DNA of 64,000 nt from Chryseolinea soli. Lineage in GTDB: Bacteria; Bacteroidota; Bacteroidia; Cytophagales; Cyclobacteriaceae. The position numbers were made by a program, and so were the translations under genes. Location of the stretch: contig NZ_CP032382.1 of assembly GCF_003589925.1 (NCBI RefSeq), positions 1,178,001-1,242,000 on the forward strand. Direction: 5' to 3'. Positions 53,823-63,303 of this stretch are shown piece after piece. Position 1 is the first letter of the stretch. The number at the start of each line of letters is the position of its first letter. The notes under the pieces were generated by a model that was given only the letters and a program-made list of their open reading frames with translations, was not told the DNA's origin and did not search any database.

Positions 53823-54932
53823 TTAATGAACAACAACTTTCTTACTAACCAACGCCCCATTTACACGAAGCCTGATCACGTAAAATCCACCCGGCAGATG
53901 AGAAAGCGTTATTTTGTTTCGAAGCGGTTGGTCCATTTGGGCGGCACGCAGATCTACCGCATTAAAATTCTTAACGATATCGACCACTTCGAGTGTTGCC
54001 TTAGGATCGGCACTTTCGATCGTGAGCATTTCTCGTTCTACCGGATTGGGATATACGCGTAAACTGTTGTCGAGATCGACTTTTACGGCCGCCAACTCGG
54101 AATACGTGGATGTTCCGTCATAGTCGGTTTGTTTGATCCTGTAATAGTTGTGGCCATGGTAAGGCGTGTGATCGATCCACGCATAGGATCGCTCCATATT
54201 AGTGGTGCCCGCACCTGCCAGGGTATCGAGATCGATGAACTCCGCGGCATCCACCATGCGTTGAATCGTAAAGAAGTGATTGTTTTGCTCAGTGGCGGTA
54301 ACCCACTTTAAATGGACACTGCCCCCGACCACGGAGGCTTCGAATGAACGAAGTGTTATCGGCAGTACGATCGTTGAAGAAAATATTTTTGCATACGTCC
54401 TGTCGCCACTGATGGCATTATCATTATTCGCTGAGCTAATCACAACATAGAAGTTCACATCACCGGTGTAGTTTGAAGGTGTTTCCCAATCGAAGGTCCA
54501 GGTTTTGCTGTTTGAAGGTGCCGAAGTACCACCTGGCGAATGACTCATGTACTCGCGGCCGCCGCTTATTTGCAGCGCAGTTTCCGGACTGGTGGCAGTC
54601 ATGGTGCCGATGCTTGGATCGCCCGGACCGGCGCCTGAAGGCAGGGCCACCACTTCAAAACCATATCTTGTTCTTGTGGGATCGGCAAAAGACAATTGAA
54701 GTGTATAGTTTGTGCCGGGAGAGAACTGGCTGAGCGGAACGGTTGAAGTGAGGTTAATATTATTCCAGATGACGCCTGAAGTGGACAATGGAAATGTACT
54801 ATGACACGCCGTGCAGTTGCCGTTTCCCGGATCATTTGCATTGGCGGCTGGCGGTGCGCTACCGGAATATGTGAACGCTAAATCCGCTATGATCACTCCC
54901 GCAACCATAAGGGCTAACAGTAATTTTTCCAT
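53823..54932 (-). CDS. T9SS cargo protein with CXXCH motif (choice-of-anchor V type)
   Basis: Product of 369 residues from ATG 54932; signal peptide MEKLLLALMVAGVIIADLAF. A CTACH motif (a possible c-type heme site) follows in GNGNCTACHSTFP, then a Reeler/choice-of-anchor V-like beta domain (GTNYTLQLSFADP, ALQISGGREYMSHSPGG). The C-terminal 80 residues form a type IX secretion sorting domain (LRVYPNPVEREMLTI, HLPGGFYVIRLRVNG, VSKKVVVH). It should be exported to the cell surface. Role unknown; electron transfer is possible if the heme site is used. Confidence 0.9.
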   Translation of the reverse strand: MEKLLLALMVAGVIIADLAFTYSGSAPPAANANDPGNGNCTACHSTFPLSTSGVIWNNINLTSTVPLSQFSPGTNYTLQLSFADPTRTRYGFEVVALPSGAGPGDPSIGTMTATSPETALQISGGREYMSHSPGGTSAPSNSKTWTFDWETPSNYTGDVNFYVVISSANNDNAISGDRTYAKIFSSTIVLPITLRSFEASVVGGSVHLKWVTATEQNNHFFTIQRMVDAAEFIDLDTLAGAGTTNMERSYAWIDHTPYHGHNYYRIKQTDYDGTSTYSELAAVKVDLDNSLRVYPNPVEREMLTIESADPKATLEVVDIVKNFNAVDLRAAQMDQPLRNKITLSHLPGGFYVIRLRVNGALVSKKVVVH

Positions 54933-55067
54933 TACGAGGGTATCTTTTGGAAATAGTAAGTTAGCCAAAACCCGGCTCCATCGAAACGCCCCGTGTTTAA
55001 ATTTATGTAAACACGCGGTTATCGTGGATGGATATTGCGCCGAAGGATGTGAGCGGCTGAAAGCGTG

Positions 55068-56150
55068 TTAAAGTGTCACAACCTTTCCGGTCCGCACGGA
55101 TTCATCACAGGCGAAGGCAATGCGAAGGCTGTTCACCGCGTCCTGCACGTGGTCGGTGAGGTCGACGTTTTCGTGGATCGCTTTTAGAAAATAGCGTTGC
55201 TCGCGGTTGCAAAGCTCCTGGTGGTCTGGTTCATCTTTCAAGTTGATCCATTCGTCGGGCTTTACAAACTGATCGTTCTTGTCCAGGGCCGCATGGTGGT
55301 AGCGCAGTGATTCGGTTTTGGTGTGCGACTCCACGGAATCGGATTTTCCGGTACCGCCTGCTTCCTTGGCCACGATCGACACACAACCCTTGGGGCCGAT
55401 CACGTCTTTTACAAAGAAGGCCGTTTCACTCATCATGGGACCCCAGCCTGCCTCATACCAGCCCACCGACCCGTCTTCGAAACGGATCTGCAACTGTCCA
55501 TAATTATAGTTACCGGCGGGGATCTCTTCCGTGAGCCGGGCGCCAATAGCGCTTACCTGCACTGGCTTGGAGCGTGTCATCTGGCACATCACATCGATGT
55601 AGTGCACGCCGCAATCCACAATGGGACTCAGACTTTCCATCAGGTTTCTGTGGACCGTCCACATGTTGCCATGGCTCTGCTGGTTGAGGTTCATCCGCAT
55701 GACGAGGGGCTTGCCCAGTCCATGCGCCAGCTGAACAAAACGTTCCCAGGAGGGATGGTGACGCAGAATATAGCCCACCACCAGTTTTTTCTTTGCCTTC
55801 TTCGCCGCTTCGGCCACGCGCTCCGCACCGGCCACGGTATCGGCCAGGGGTTTTTCAATGAATACATGACATCCACTCTCCAGCGCCTGGATGGCAAAGC
55901 TTTCGTGTGTGTCGGGATAGGTTGAGATGCACACCGCGTCGGGTTTGGTCGCCTGCAGGGCCTCCTTATAGTCGTCATACAAAGCGTAGCCGCCGCCCAG
56001 TTTCGCGTTCAGCACCTCCTTACTTTTTCCAGTTGAAACCAGGCCACAGATCTCAACGCCCTTCAGCGTATGATAAGCCTCCGCATGTGAGGCACCCATA
56101 TTGCCGCAGCCGACAACGAGAACCCGTAACAATTTTGTTTGATCAGCCAT
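55068..56150 (-). CDS. Gfo/Idh/MocA family oxidoreductase
   Basis: NAD(P)-dependent dehydrogenase of 360 residues. Rossmann motif VVGCGNMGASHAEAY (residues 12-26), conserved EKPLADTVAGAERVAEAA (Lys in EKP) and the C-terminal segment PIVDCGVHYIDVMCQM. No signal peptide. Such enzymes act on sugars or inositols; the substrate is not clear. Single gene; the 17-base motif at 56280 lies 130 bases upstream of its start. Confidence 0.92.
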   Translation of the reverse strand: MADQTKLLRVLVVGCGNMGASHAEAYHTLKGVEICGLVSTGKSKEVLNAKLGGGYALYDDYKEALQATKPDAVCISTYPDTHESFAIQALESGCHVFIEKPLADTVAGAERVAEAAKKAKKKLVVGYILRHHPSWERFVQLAHGLGKPLVMRMNLNQQSHGNMWTVHRNLMESLSPIVDCGVHYIDVMCQMTRSKPVQVSAIGARLTEEIPAGNYNYGQLQIRFEDGSVGWYEAGWGPMMSETAFFVKDVIGPKGCVSIVAKEAGGTGKSDSVESHTKTESLRYHHAALDKNDQFVKPDEWINLKDEPDHQELCNREQRYFLKAIHENVDLTDHVQDAVNSLRIAFACDESVRTGKVVTL

Positions 56151-56279
56151 AAGGAATGTATTTAACCAACGACAATCTTAAGGGAAAATGCCGTGATATT
56201 AAAATAGATCTATTGCGGGGGTTGATTTTTTATTTTTATGGATTCAAATTCCTTGGCTCGTCTTTCAAGATCTTTTTAG

Positions 56280-56296
56280 AATCTTAAGCTATCTTA
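56280..56296. promoter_or_regulatory. Third copy of the 17-base motif
   Basis: AATCTTAAGCTATCTTA, in the divergent gap between the Gfo/Idh gene and the DinB gene. 16 of 17 bases match the first copy at 53744. Confidence 0.45.
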
Positions 56297-56424
56297 CCTT
56301 CCGGGTTTTCCGTTGAAGGGGTGTGACGAAGATCCTAAAACACTTGCCCAGTCACCCGGATAGATTTCCAGGTTGCAGAAGGCGGTGATCCCTGAGGAAA
56401 TTTATTTTACCCAAAAAGGAACGT

Positions 56425-56940
56425 ATGGAACAAGTAAACTGGTTCGATCGAAAATTTGATTTCTCCACCACGCAAAACATCATGCCTGCCCTCATCGAAA
56501 GGTTGGAGGGAACACCGGTACGGCTGCGGGAAAAGATGCGCCGGATCGATCCGTTGCATTATGTGATCCAGCCCGGCGGAAAATGGTCGATGCTGGAACA
56601 CATTGGCCACTTGGCCGACCTCGAGCCCTTGTGGCAGGGACGCCTGGACGACATTTTGAAAGGAGAAAAAGAACTGCGTCCCACCGATCTGTCCAACACA
56701 AAAACAACCGAGGCCCATCACAACGACAAATCGCTGGCGGCGTTGTTGAATACTTTCGAACAACTAAGACAAAAGACGCTGGCCAGTTTGCGTCTTCTGA
56801 AAGACGAGGACGTTTTCAAATCGGCACTCCATCCAAGGTTAAAGACACCGATGCGCACGATGGATCTTTTCACTTTTGTTGCCGAGCATGATGATCACCA
56901 TTTGGTGAAGATCACGGAGATTGAGCATTCCGGTCTTTAA
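56425..56940 (+). CDS. DinB superfamily protein
   Basis: Protein of 171 residues starting MEQVNWFDRKFDFSTTQNIM. Metal-site histidines are expected in MLEHIGHLADLEPLW (H59, H62) and FVAEHDDHHLVKITEI. A third DinB-type gene in this window, different in sequence from those at 2595 and 15709. Possibly a thiol-dependent detoxification enzyme, but substrates are unknown. Confidence 0.88.
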   Translation: MEQVNWFDRKFDFSTTQNIMPALIERLEGTPVRLREKMRRIDPLHYVIQPGGKWSMLEHIGHLADLEPLWQGRLDDILKGEKELRPTDLSNTKTTEAHHNDKSLAALLNTFEQLRQKTLASLRLLKDEDVFKSALHPRLKTPMRTMDLFTFVAEHDDHHLVKITEIEHSGL

Positions 56941-56949
56941 CAAAGTTGA

Positions 56950-58032
56950 TTAGAGACGACTCCCCAACCGGTAGAGCATCACACCCAGTTTACAAAGCCC
57001 CCACACGATCAAGACCAGCACCAATGTGATCCCCAGGAACAACAATGTTGGGTAGCTCAGGATTTTGGAGATCGTCAGGATGTTGCTTCGGATGTTCTGG
57101 ACGGTTTTTACCTGATCTTCGTGAATCTCCGGCGCCGGTGTGTAGTCAAAATTTACTAGCCGCGGCATAAATCCTTTCTTCACGGTTCCTTCCAGGCTAA
57201 AGATGTGGATCTCTTCGGCCACGGGCCCTACCATGCGCAGGTCGTGAGCGAGATCATCCCAACTCAACGTGTGCATCGTCGTGTCTACGCCGCCACCCGT
57301 GCTGCCCAGGGCCACGTATTTCAATTGAGGTTCTAGTGCATACACTTTGAGAAAGCCGTCGGCATTGCCCATAAAAGAGGTGTAGAGCATGGGAATTTCC
57401 TTCTCGGTGGGTACGTCAAGAAATTTCGTCAGACGTTGGAGGGACGTGGTGCCGTTTTCGGTTTCGTCTCTTACAAAGCTGGCGTAGTAGCTCTCTACCG
57501 GGTAGCCATCGTTCCGGATCAACTGCAGCAGTTGGTCATAGACGGCGCGACCGTTCTCGATACTCTCGGCGTCGTATAACCTTGCGGGCAGCTTCCGGAT
57601 CAGGGCCCAGGGACTGGCTTGAAAAAGTTTGAGGTCGTTCATGTCGAGCTCCAGGTCGAGGCCGATGCCTTTGAAGCGGATGCCCTGCTGGTCGGCCCAT
57701 TGCTTAATCTCTTTGTAGCGGGCGATCGCTTCCCGGCCGTTGCCGCTGTGAAACCAGTAGCCCTTTTCCTCCGGCAACAACAGCCAGGCCACCACGGGAA
57801 TGTTGGCGTCGTTGAGCCTTTTCAATATTTCGGCGCGCTCCGGCGAAAGATCGAGCATACCCATCCGGATCTCGGCGTGCAACTGCTGCAGGGTTGGGAT
57901 GAGCGCGGTGTCGGCAAACAGGGCTTTCAGCTCAGGGCCCTTCAGTTCGTTGAAGAATGACAAAATCGGTTTTCCGTTGACAACCTGTGCCAGCGCGCAG
58001 GCCAGCACAAACAAGCAAACTTTGTATCTCAT
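56950..58032 (-). CDS. Exported hypothetical protein, TIM-barrel-like
   Basis: Product of 360 residues with signal peptide MRYKVCLFVLACALAQVVNG. The main part has barrel-like features (NIPVVAWLLLPEEKGYWFHS, FKGIGLDLELDMNDLKLFQ, YVALGSTGGGVDTT), with possible acidic residues at strand ends (GLDLEL). A C-terminal transmembrane helix (LLFLGITLVLVLIVWGLCKL) anchors it. It may be a glycoside hydrolase of an unassigned family. Convergent with the DinB gene. Confidence 0.75.
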   Translation of the reverse strand: MRYKVCLFVLACALAQVVNGKPILSFFNELKGPELKALFADTALIPTLQQLHAEIRMGMLDLSPERAEILKRLNDANIPVVAWLLLPEEKGYWFHSGNGREAIARYKEIKQWADQQGIRFKGIGLDLELDMNDLKLFQASPWALIRKLPARLYDAESIENGRAVYDQLLQLIRNDGYPVESYYASFVRDETENGTTSLQRLTKFLDVPTEKEIPMLYTSFMGNADGFLKVYALEPQLKYVALGSTGGGVDTTMHTLSWDDLAHDLRMVGPVAEEIHIFSLEGTVKKGFMPRLVNFDYTPAPEIHEDQVKTVQNIRSNILTISKILSYPTLLFLGITLVLVLIVWGLCKLGVMLYRLGSRL

Positions 58033-58219
58033 AAAATAACGTTTTAACGATCTCGAATATAAGCATTACCCGATTACGGAGCATATGTCGGTTCTCTTGT
58101 TTATATTCATACAAGGCATCGAATGCCCTTTCATTTCGCCGCAATCAACCCTGTAGATCGTCGCTTTTACACTGCTCCGGTTGAATACAAAGCCTACATC
58201 TTTGTCGTGTACTTGTTCC

Positions 58220-59140
58220 ATGAAAACCTTAAAAAAAATGAAACCCTTCAAAACACGCCTGTTCCTGTTTGTTGCTTGCTGTCTTTTTATTTTCCCCTTC
58301 CTCAGCCTCGCCCAAACACCGGCACCAAAGACCTTGAAATCCAGCGGCTATGCTCCCGTGAACGGGTTGAAAATGTATTACGAAATTCACGGCGAAGGCA
58401 AGCCCGTGGTGTTGCTGCACGGGGCCTTCATGAACATCCCCATGAATTGGGGTGAGGTGATACCGGAGCTGGCCAAAACGCACCAGGTGATCGCCGTAGA
58501 GATGCAGGGCCATGGTCGCACGAACGATGCCAACCGCGACTTCGCCTACCCTCAACTGGCCGATGATGTGGCGGGACTCATGAAATATATCAAGATCGAT
58601 AGCGCCGACATTATCGGCTATAGTTTAGGCGGCACCGTCGCTTTCGCGTTGGCGATTCGTCACCCGAATATGGTGAACCGGTTGGTGATCATTTCTTCGG
58701 TCTTCAAAATGGACGGATGGATAAAATCGGCTCGCGACCTTTTCCCGACATTGAAACCGGAGTTCTTTGACAACACACCGCTTAAAGCAGAATACGACAG
58801 GCTCTCGCCCGACAAAAGTCACTGGAGGGAATTTGTCACCAAGTTGCTTAAAGCCGACAACACACCGTTCGACCTGGGGGCCAGCAACATCAAAGCGATC
58901 AAATCGCCCATGCTCCTCATCAAAGGCGACAACGACGGCGTGAGCCTCGAACACACGGCGGAAATGTACACCCTGTTCGACGGTGGCGTCTTTGGCGACA
59001 TCGCGGGAGTGCCTCCATCTCAACTCGCCATACTTCCCGGCATGACGCATGTCACGCTAATGATGCAAACTCAAAAGCTCGTTTCCATCATCGACCCTTA
59101 CCTTGACAGAACACCAAAGAAAGAACAACCCCATCATTGA
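58220..59140 (+). CDS. Exported alpha/beta hydrolase
   Basis: Product of 306 residues from ATG 58220 (ATG 58238 is also possible); signal peptide LFLFVACCLFIFPFLSLAQ. Motifs: VVLLHGAFMNIPMNWGEVIP (oxyanion), nucleophile Ser in IIGYSLGGTVAF, Asp in LLIKGDNDGVSLEH and His in GMTHVTLMM. Bacteroidota periplasmic hydrolases of this kind may be haloperoxidase-like or esterases. Substrate unknown. Confidence 0.88.
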   Translation: MKTLKKMKPFKTRLFLFVACCLFIFPFLSLAQTPAPKTLKSSGYAPVNGLKMYYEIHGEGKPVVLLHGAFMNIPMNWGEVIPELAKTHQVIAVEMQGHGRTNDANRDFAYPQLADDVAGLMKYIKIDSADIIGYSLGGTVAFALAIRHPNMVNRLVIISSVFKMDGWIKSARDLFPTLKPEFFDNTPLKAEYDRLSPDKSHWREFVTKLLKADNTPFDLGASNIKAIKSPMLLIKGDNDGVSLEHTAEMYTLFDGGVFGDIAGVPPSQLAILPGMTHVTLMMQTQKLVSIIDPYLDRTPKKEQPHH

Positions 59141-59151
59141 GCGATTGGCAT

Positions 59152-59484
59152 TCAATTCCAGGAGAAGGACTCATAATGCACCTGGTGCTGTTCTAGAAAA
59201 TTCTTGATGTCTGAGTAACAGTGATTGGTGTTGAACTGCGACTGGAGGTGGCGAAGCAACGCGGAAGGGTCGTTCGGACGCAACGCAAACAATGTATAAA
59301 GCTTTGCCACTTCCAGCTGCGGAACCGTAAGCGTATATTCATAGTCGCTGTCACCAAAATAGTCCTCCACAGACTTGCCAATATCATATCCGTCCACCAC
59401 GAGGCCTCCTGCTTCGTTGAAATAGGCTTCTATCGTTACTTTAATATCGGCGCTGGAGAAAGCATAAAGAAGGACGGTTTCCAT
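59152..59484 (-). CDS. Hypothetical protein, 110 residues
   Basis: ATG 59484 gives METVLLYAFSSADIKVTIEA, followed by an alpha/beta pattern (GLVVDGYDIGKSVEDYFGDS, YEYTLTVPQLEVAKLYTLFA) and an ending EQHQVHYESFSWN. No signal peptide or known motif. A longer reading to 59721 starts with non-protein-like sequence and is rejected. Convergent with the hydrolase, 11 bases between stops. Confidence 0.65.
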   Translation of the reverse strand: METVLLYAFSSADIKVTIEAYFNEAGGLVVDGYDIGKSVEDYFGDSDYEYTLTVPQLEVAKLYTLFALRPNDPSALLRHLQSQFNTNHCYSDIKNFLEQHQVHYESFSWN

Positions 59485-59751
59485 CACTGCATTTCGGGAT
59501 AAGTAATCACAAAAGCTACGCGGCGCGTGAACCGTTGCAACAATACGGGCGAACGTGTTGATAAATTTACACAATACGAATGGTGAAATCGCTACCCATC
59601 CGCGCGATGATGAGACGAGAAAAATCCACAGTTTGAGGCGCCACCGCCTGGAAAGACTACAGAACGCATTCTCAACAGTCCTTTTGCAGAGAAACCGGAT
59701 GTCTTTGTTGCTGGCATCCAAATTGTCATGCTCAAGAAAAACCCCTTATGT

Positions 59752-60279
59752 ATGAAAACGCGATATTGGGCAATTGCCTTCACCTGTGTGGTGTTGGCAT
59801 TTGCGTGTGAAGATAAAGAATCTCATGTCATCGTAGGAAAAGACAAAGACTTTCTGTTTAAAGCAGGCGCGGCCAGCCAGGCCGATTTGATCTATGGACA
59901 GTTGGCCGCCGTGAAAGGCGACAATCCACAAGTACGGGCTTTTGGGTTGCAGATGGCCAACGCTCATCAACGCGCGATTGAAGACTTGCGCAACATCGCG
60001 CTCTCGGACAACATCCAACTGACTACCGGCATGGACAAGATCCATGAAAAAAGGTTGTCCATTTTGCTGACCTTGGTTGGTGCACCGTTCGATACGGCCT
60101 ATGTCAGCGCACAGCTAAAAAATCACCAGGAAGCCATTGCGCTTTACCAATCCGAACTGGACAGTGGCAAAGTGGATGCACTGCGGGCGCATGCGTCATC
60201 CTATCTGATGTTCATGCAGTCGCAAAAGACCAACGCCGAAAATCTCACGCTGGCCCTAACGGCACGCTCGAATGACTAA
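59752..60279 (+). CDS. DUF4142-like lipoprotein
   Basis: Product of 175 residues from ATG 59752; lipobox LAFAC in MKTRYWAIAFTCVVLAFACE. The helical ferritin-like DUF4142 region contains DFLFKAGAASQADLIYGQLA, VRAFGLQMANAHQRAIEDLR and AYVSAQLKNHQEAIALYQSE, with HQ motifs on helices. DUF4142 proteins are periplasmic and of unknown function. Convergent with the GH30 gene. Confidence 0.88.
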   Translation: MKTRYWAIAFTCVVLAFACEDKESHVIVGKDKDFLFKAGAASQADLIYGQLAAVKGDNPQVRAFGLQMANAHQRAIEDLRNIALSDNIQLTTGMDKIHEKRLSILLTLVGAPFDTAYVSAQLKNHQEAIALYQSELDSGKVDALRAHASSYLMFMQSQKTNAENLTLALTARSND

Positions 60280-60299
60280 GTTGTACTACGGAACGAGAT

Positions 60300-61772
60300 C
60301 TACCAGACAATGCTGACCACCGCCTTGCCGGGAATCGTATAGGAGAATTGGCGTTCACCGAGTTTAACGATAAACGTCTGTTGACTGCTGCCACTATTGG
60401 AAACGACCAGCACCTTGCTGCCATTCGTATTCAGAAAGGCAACGTTGTCGAGTTGCGTGCCGCTATCAAACGCAGTGGAAGAAACGCGGTGCGCGCCGGG
60501 TCGTACAAATTTTGAGAAGTGACCGATGGCATAGTACTCCACATTCTTGGTCACTGTGCCACTGGTTGAATTGATGGTCACCACGCCACGGCAGTTAGCG
60601 CAGCCGTTGTTGGTGGGCCCGGAATTTTCGTCGAGTGCCAGGTTCCAGAGCAATGCGTTCTTGGACCAGTTCTTTGTTGTGCCAATAAAAATGTTGGCCA
60701 TCTGCCATTGCAGGTTGTCGCTGAAGTCGGTGGCCCATCCGCCGCCGGAGATCTCGGTGAAGTAAAGTCCTTTGTTGGGATTAGCGTTGTGCACGAGGCT
60801 CATAGCCGAAACGTTACCGGCATAGGCATGAAACGCAGAGCCAGCTACAAACTGCGCGGCACCAGCGTCGTTGACAATGGAAATCGCATAGTCGGTCACG
60901 TCCCAGTTGTGATCATACGCAATGATCTTCGTATCCACTCCCGCCGATTGAAAGGCAGGTCCCAGGCTGTTCTTGATGAAATTCAATTGGTCGCTCGCCG
61001 GCATGTCCATGCAGGGGTAGCTTGCTGTGGAGTATAACGGCTCATTCTGCGGTGTAACCGCATCGATGGTGATGCCTTCGTTTTTGAAGGCTTGGATATA
61101 TTTCACAAAGTATTGCGCATAGCTGTCGTAAGCGTCTGTTTTCAGCTTGCCCCCCTTCAAACTGCCGTTGGTCTTCATCCATGCGGGCGGGCTCCAGGGC
61201 GAACCCATGATGCTCACCGCCGATTGAACACCGAGGATCTGCTTCAACACGGGCACCACATCTTCCTTGTCTTTGTCGATCGAAAAGTTATCCAACGGAT
61301 AGTCGGTCTGACCCACGGGCATGTCATCATAAGTATAATCGGACAATGAAAAATCAGACGCTCCAATGGTCATGCGCAGGTAGCTGACGCCGATGCCATC
61401 CGTTTCGCTAAAAAGCGTTTTCAGGAGTGAGCTCCGCTGCGAAGCAGACATCTTCTTGTTGATCAGGTAGGCCGACGATCCTGTGAGGGCAGCACCAAAT
61501 CCTTCCATCTCCTGGAGTTGCACGGTGGTGTCGAGCGTGATGGTGGGTGTGTCTTTCAAGGCGCTTATCGAAATATCGCTTTGCTGCGCGAGCAGACTCG
61601 ACTGATCGCCCCGCGTGAGCCACACCTGGGCTTTGCCAAGGGCCGCCGGCTGCACGGGCGGGCCGGGCTTCGGGTCGCTGTCTTTTTGGCAACTCACGGT
61701 CGTGATGGCCATGACCACCAACGCGTATCCTATTTTTTTTCCAAAGGTTCTGATGGGCGATGTCTCTCTCAC
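60300..61772 (-). CDS. GH30 family glycoside hydrolase, lipoprotein (paralogue 1)
   Basis: Product of 490 residues from GTG 61772 (VRETSPIRTFGKKIGY); lipobox TTVSC puts it on the cell envelope. Acid/base Glu is E244 in AVTPQNEPLYS and nucleophile Glu is E340 in LYFTEISGGGW. The beta-sandwich tail closes with FVRPGAHRVSS and AVVSIVW. Family members cleave beta-1,6-glucan, glucosylceramide or xylan; here the pairing and SusE/SusF-like neighbour suggest beta-1,6-glucan, which is inference. It follows the second GH30 gene by 43 bases. Confidence 0.92.
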   Translation of the reverse strand: MRETSPIRTFGKKIGYALVVMAITTVSCQKDSDPKPGPPVQPAALGKAQVWLTRGDQSSLLAQQSDISISALKDTPTITLDTTVQLQEMEGFGAALTGSSAYLINKKMSASQRSSLLKTLFSETDGIGVSYLRMTIGASDFSLSDYTYDDMPVGQTDYPLDNFSIDKDKEDVVPVLKQILGVQSAVSIMGSPWSPPAWMKTNGSLKGGKLKTDAYDSYAQYFVKYIQAFKNEGITIDAVTPQNEPLYSTASYPCMDMPASDQLNFIKNSLGPAFQSAGVDTKIIAYDHNWDVTDYAISIVNDAGAAQFVAGSAFHAYAGNVSAMSLVHNANPNKGLYFTEISGGGWATDFSDNLQWQMANIFIGTTKNWSKNALLWNLALDENSGPTNNGCANCRGVVTINSTSGTVTKNVEYYAIGHFSKFVRPGAHRVSSTAFDSGTQLDNVAFLNTNGSKVLVVSNSGSSQQTFIVKLGERQFSYTIPGKAVVSIVW

Positions 61773-61815
61773 GTCTACAAGGTTATCGTTCAAATTTCGT
61801 TCTATCGGCTTCGTC

Positions 61816-63246
61816 TCACCACACAAATGTTCCCACTGCGCCTTTGGACAAGGTCGCTTTAAAGGTCTTTCCATTTGCCTTTACAGCAAAACTTTTTTCT
61901 GCGCCGGTATCATTCACGGCGATCAATACTTTTTTTCCATCCGGTGTAACAAAGGCTACATTGGGAACGGCTTGAAGGGAGCTCGATGCAATGCGTACCG
62001 AGCCGTCGGGAACAAATTTGGATGCATGGCCGATGATGTAGTAAGAAACATTGCGTTTCACATCGTCGCCCAGGGTGAGCGCTCCCTGGCAAAGCGTGCA
62101 TCCACCGTCGTCGGTGTGGGGGCCATAGCTGGCGTCGGCGGCCAGGTTCCACTCCAGCACATTCCGGCTCCAGTTGCGCGTCGCGCCGATCACGAGGTGT
62201 TTGACGTGCCATTGCAAATCATCAGCAAAACTTCCTTCGCCGGAAGTCCACTGCTCGGTGAAGTAAAGGTTCTTGTCCGGGTGCGCTTCATGCACTTTCG
62301 ATAAGGCTTCGATTTCACCCAGGTAAAGATGGAAGGCCGATCCGTCGATGAACGGTTTCGCTCCCGGATCGTCCAGTACGGTGATCGGATATTCGGGATG
62401 ATCGCAGTTGTGATCAAACACCACGATCTTCGTTTGGATCCCTGCAGCCTTGAACGCCGGTCCAAGATTATTTTTCACAAACGCTGCCTGGTCGGCTGCC
62501 GTCATGATCATGCTCGGGGTGTTCTTCGGATTCTCGGGTTCGTTCTGCAACGTCACGGCGTCGATGGTGATGCCTTCTTTTTTCATCTCCTGGACATAGT
62601 CCACAAAATATTTTGCATAGGCTTCATAATACTCGGGCTTCAGGCTCCCGGCTTTGGCATGCGCATTGGTTTTCATCCACGCCGGTGCCGACCAGGGGCT
62701 GCCCATGATCTTGATGCCGGGCTGAAGCGCCACGATCTCTTTCAATACGGGAATGAGATGCTTGCGATCTTCGTCGAGGCTAAATTCCTTTCCCTTGCCG
62801 GGCGCGAAGCTGGCATAGGAAAAAACGTGGTCATCCAGATCGGACGCGCCAATGCTGATGCGCAGGTAACTGATGCCGATGCCATCACCGTCGGTGAGAA
62901 ACAATTCTCTGAGCAAGGCTGCCCGCTTGGCCGAATCCAGCTTGGTGTGGAGCAAGTAGGCACTACCGCCGGTCAGCGAGAACCCAAAACCGTCGATGCT
63001 CTGAAACCGCTGGGCAGTGTCGACCGAGATGACCTCGTCGGCGCCTTCGCCATCCGAAAACGACAGTGTAGATTTTGCCAGTTGCGACGAGCGGTCGCCG
63101 GTGGTGAGCCAAAATGCCACGTTGCCGCCGTTGGCAGCCGCGGGAGATTCGTTGGCTTTGCGCGAACATGCACTCATGCATGCGATCAGCACAACGGTTA
63201 TACCATACGCCCAAAGTGATGAGTTCCTGTTGTTAGATTGATTCAT
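61816..63246 (-). CDS. GH30 family glycoside hydrolase, lipoprotein (paralogue 2)
   Basis: Product of 476 residues from ATG 63246 (MNQSNNRNSSLWAYGITVVL); lipobox MSACS. Acid/base Glu is E236 in AVTLQNEPENPKN and nucleophile Glu is E331 in LYFTEQWTSGEGS. Clearly homologous to the next gene but diverged, so they may cleave different linkages or chain ends. It lies 57 bases after the SusE/SusF-like gene and probably belongs to the same polysaccharide utilisation locus. Confidence 0.92.
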   Translation of the reverse strand: MNQSNNRNSSLWAYGITVVLIACMSACSRKANESPAAANGGNVAFWLTTGDRSSQLAKSTLSFSDGEGADEVISVDTAQRFQSIDGFGFSLTGGSAYLLHTKLDSAKRAALLRELFLTDGDGIGISYLRISIGASDLDDHVFSYASFAPGKGKEFSLDEDRKHLIPVLKEIVALQPGIKIMGSPWSAPAWMKTNAHAKAGSLKPEYYEAYAKYFVDYVQEMKKEGITIDAVTLQNEPENPKNTPSMIMTAADQAAFVKNNLGPAFKAAGIQTKIVVFDHNCDHPEYPITVLDDPGAKPFIDGSAFHLYLGEIEALSKVHEAHPDKNLYFTEQWTSGEGSFADDLQWHVKHLVIGATRNWSRNVLEWNLAADASYGPHTDDGGCTLCQGALTLGDDVKRNVSYYIIGHASKFVPDGSVRIASSSLQAVPNVAFVTPDGKKVLIAVNDTGAEKSFAVKANGKTFKATLSKGAVGTFVW

Positions 63247-63303
63247 ACCTGTTTTTAAAAAGCAAGGGGACAACGCATTGCGTCATCCCCCGCCTATTCT
63301 CAC

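Noticed and set aside
61773..61874. Longer start for the first GH30 gene
   Set aside because: It overlaps the end of the second GH30 gene and displaces the lipoprotein signal from the N-terminus.
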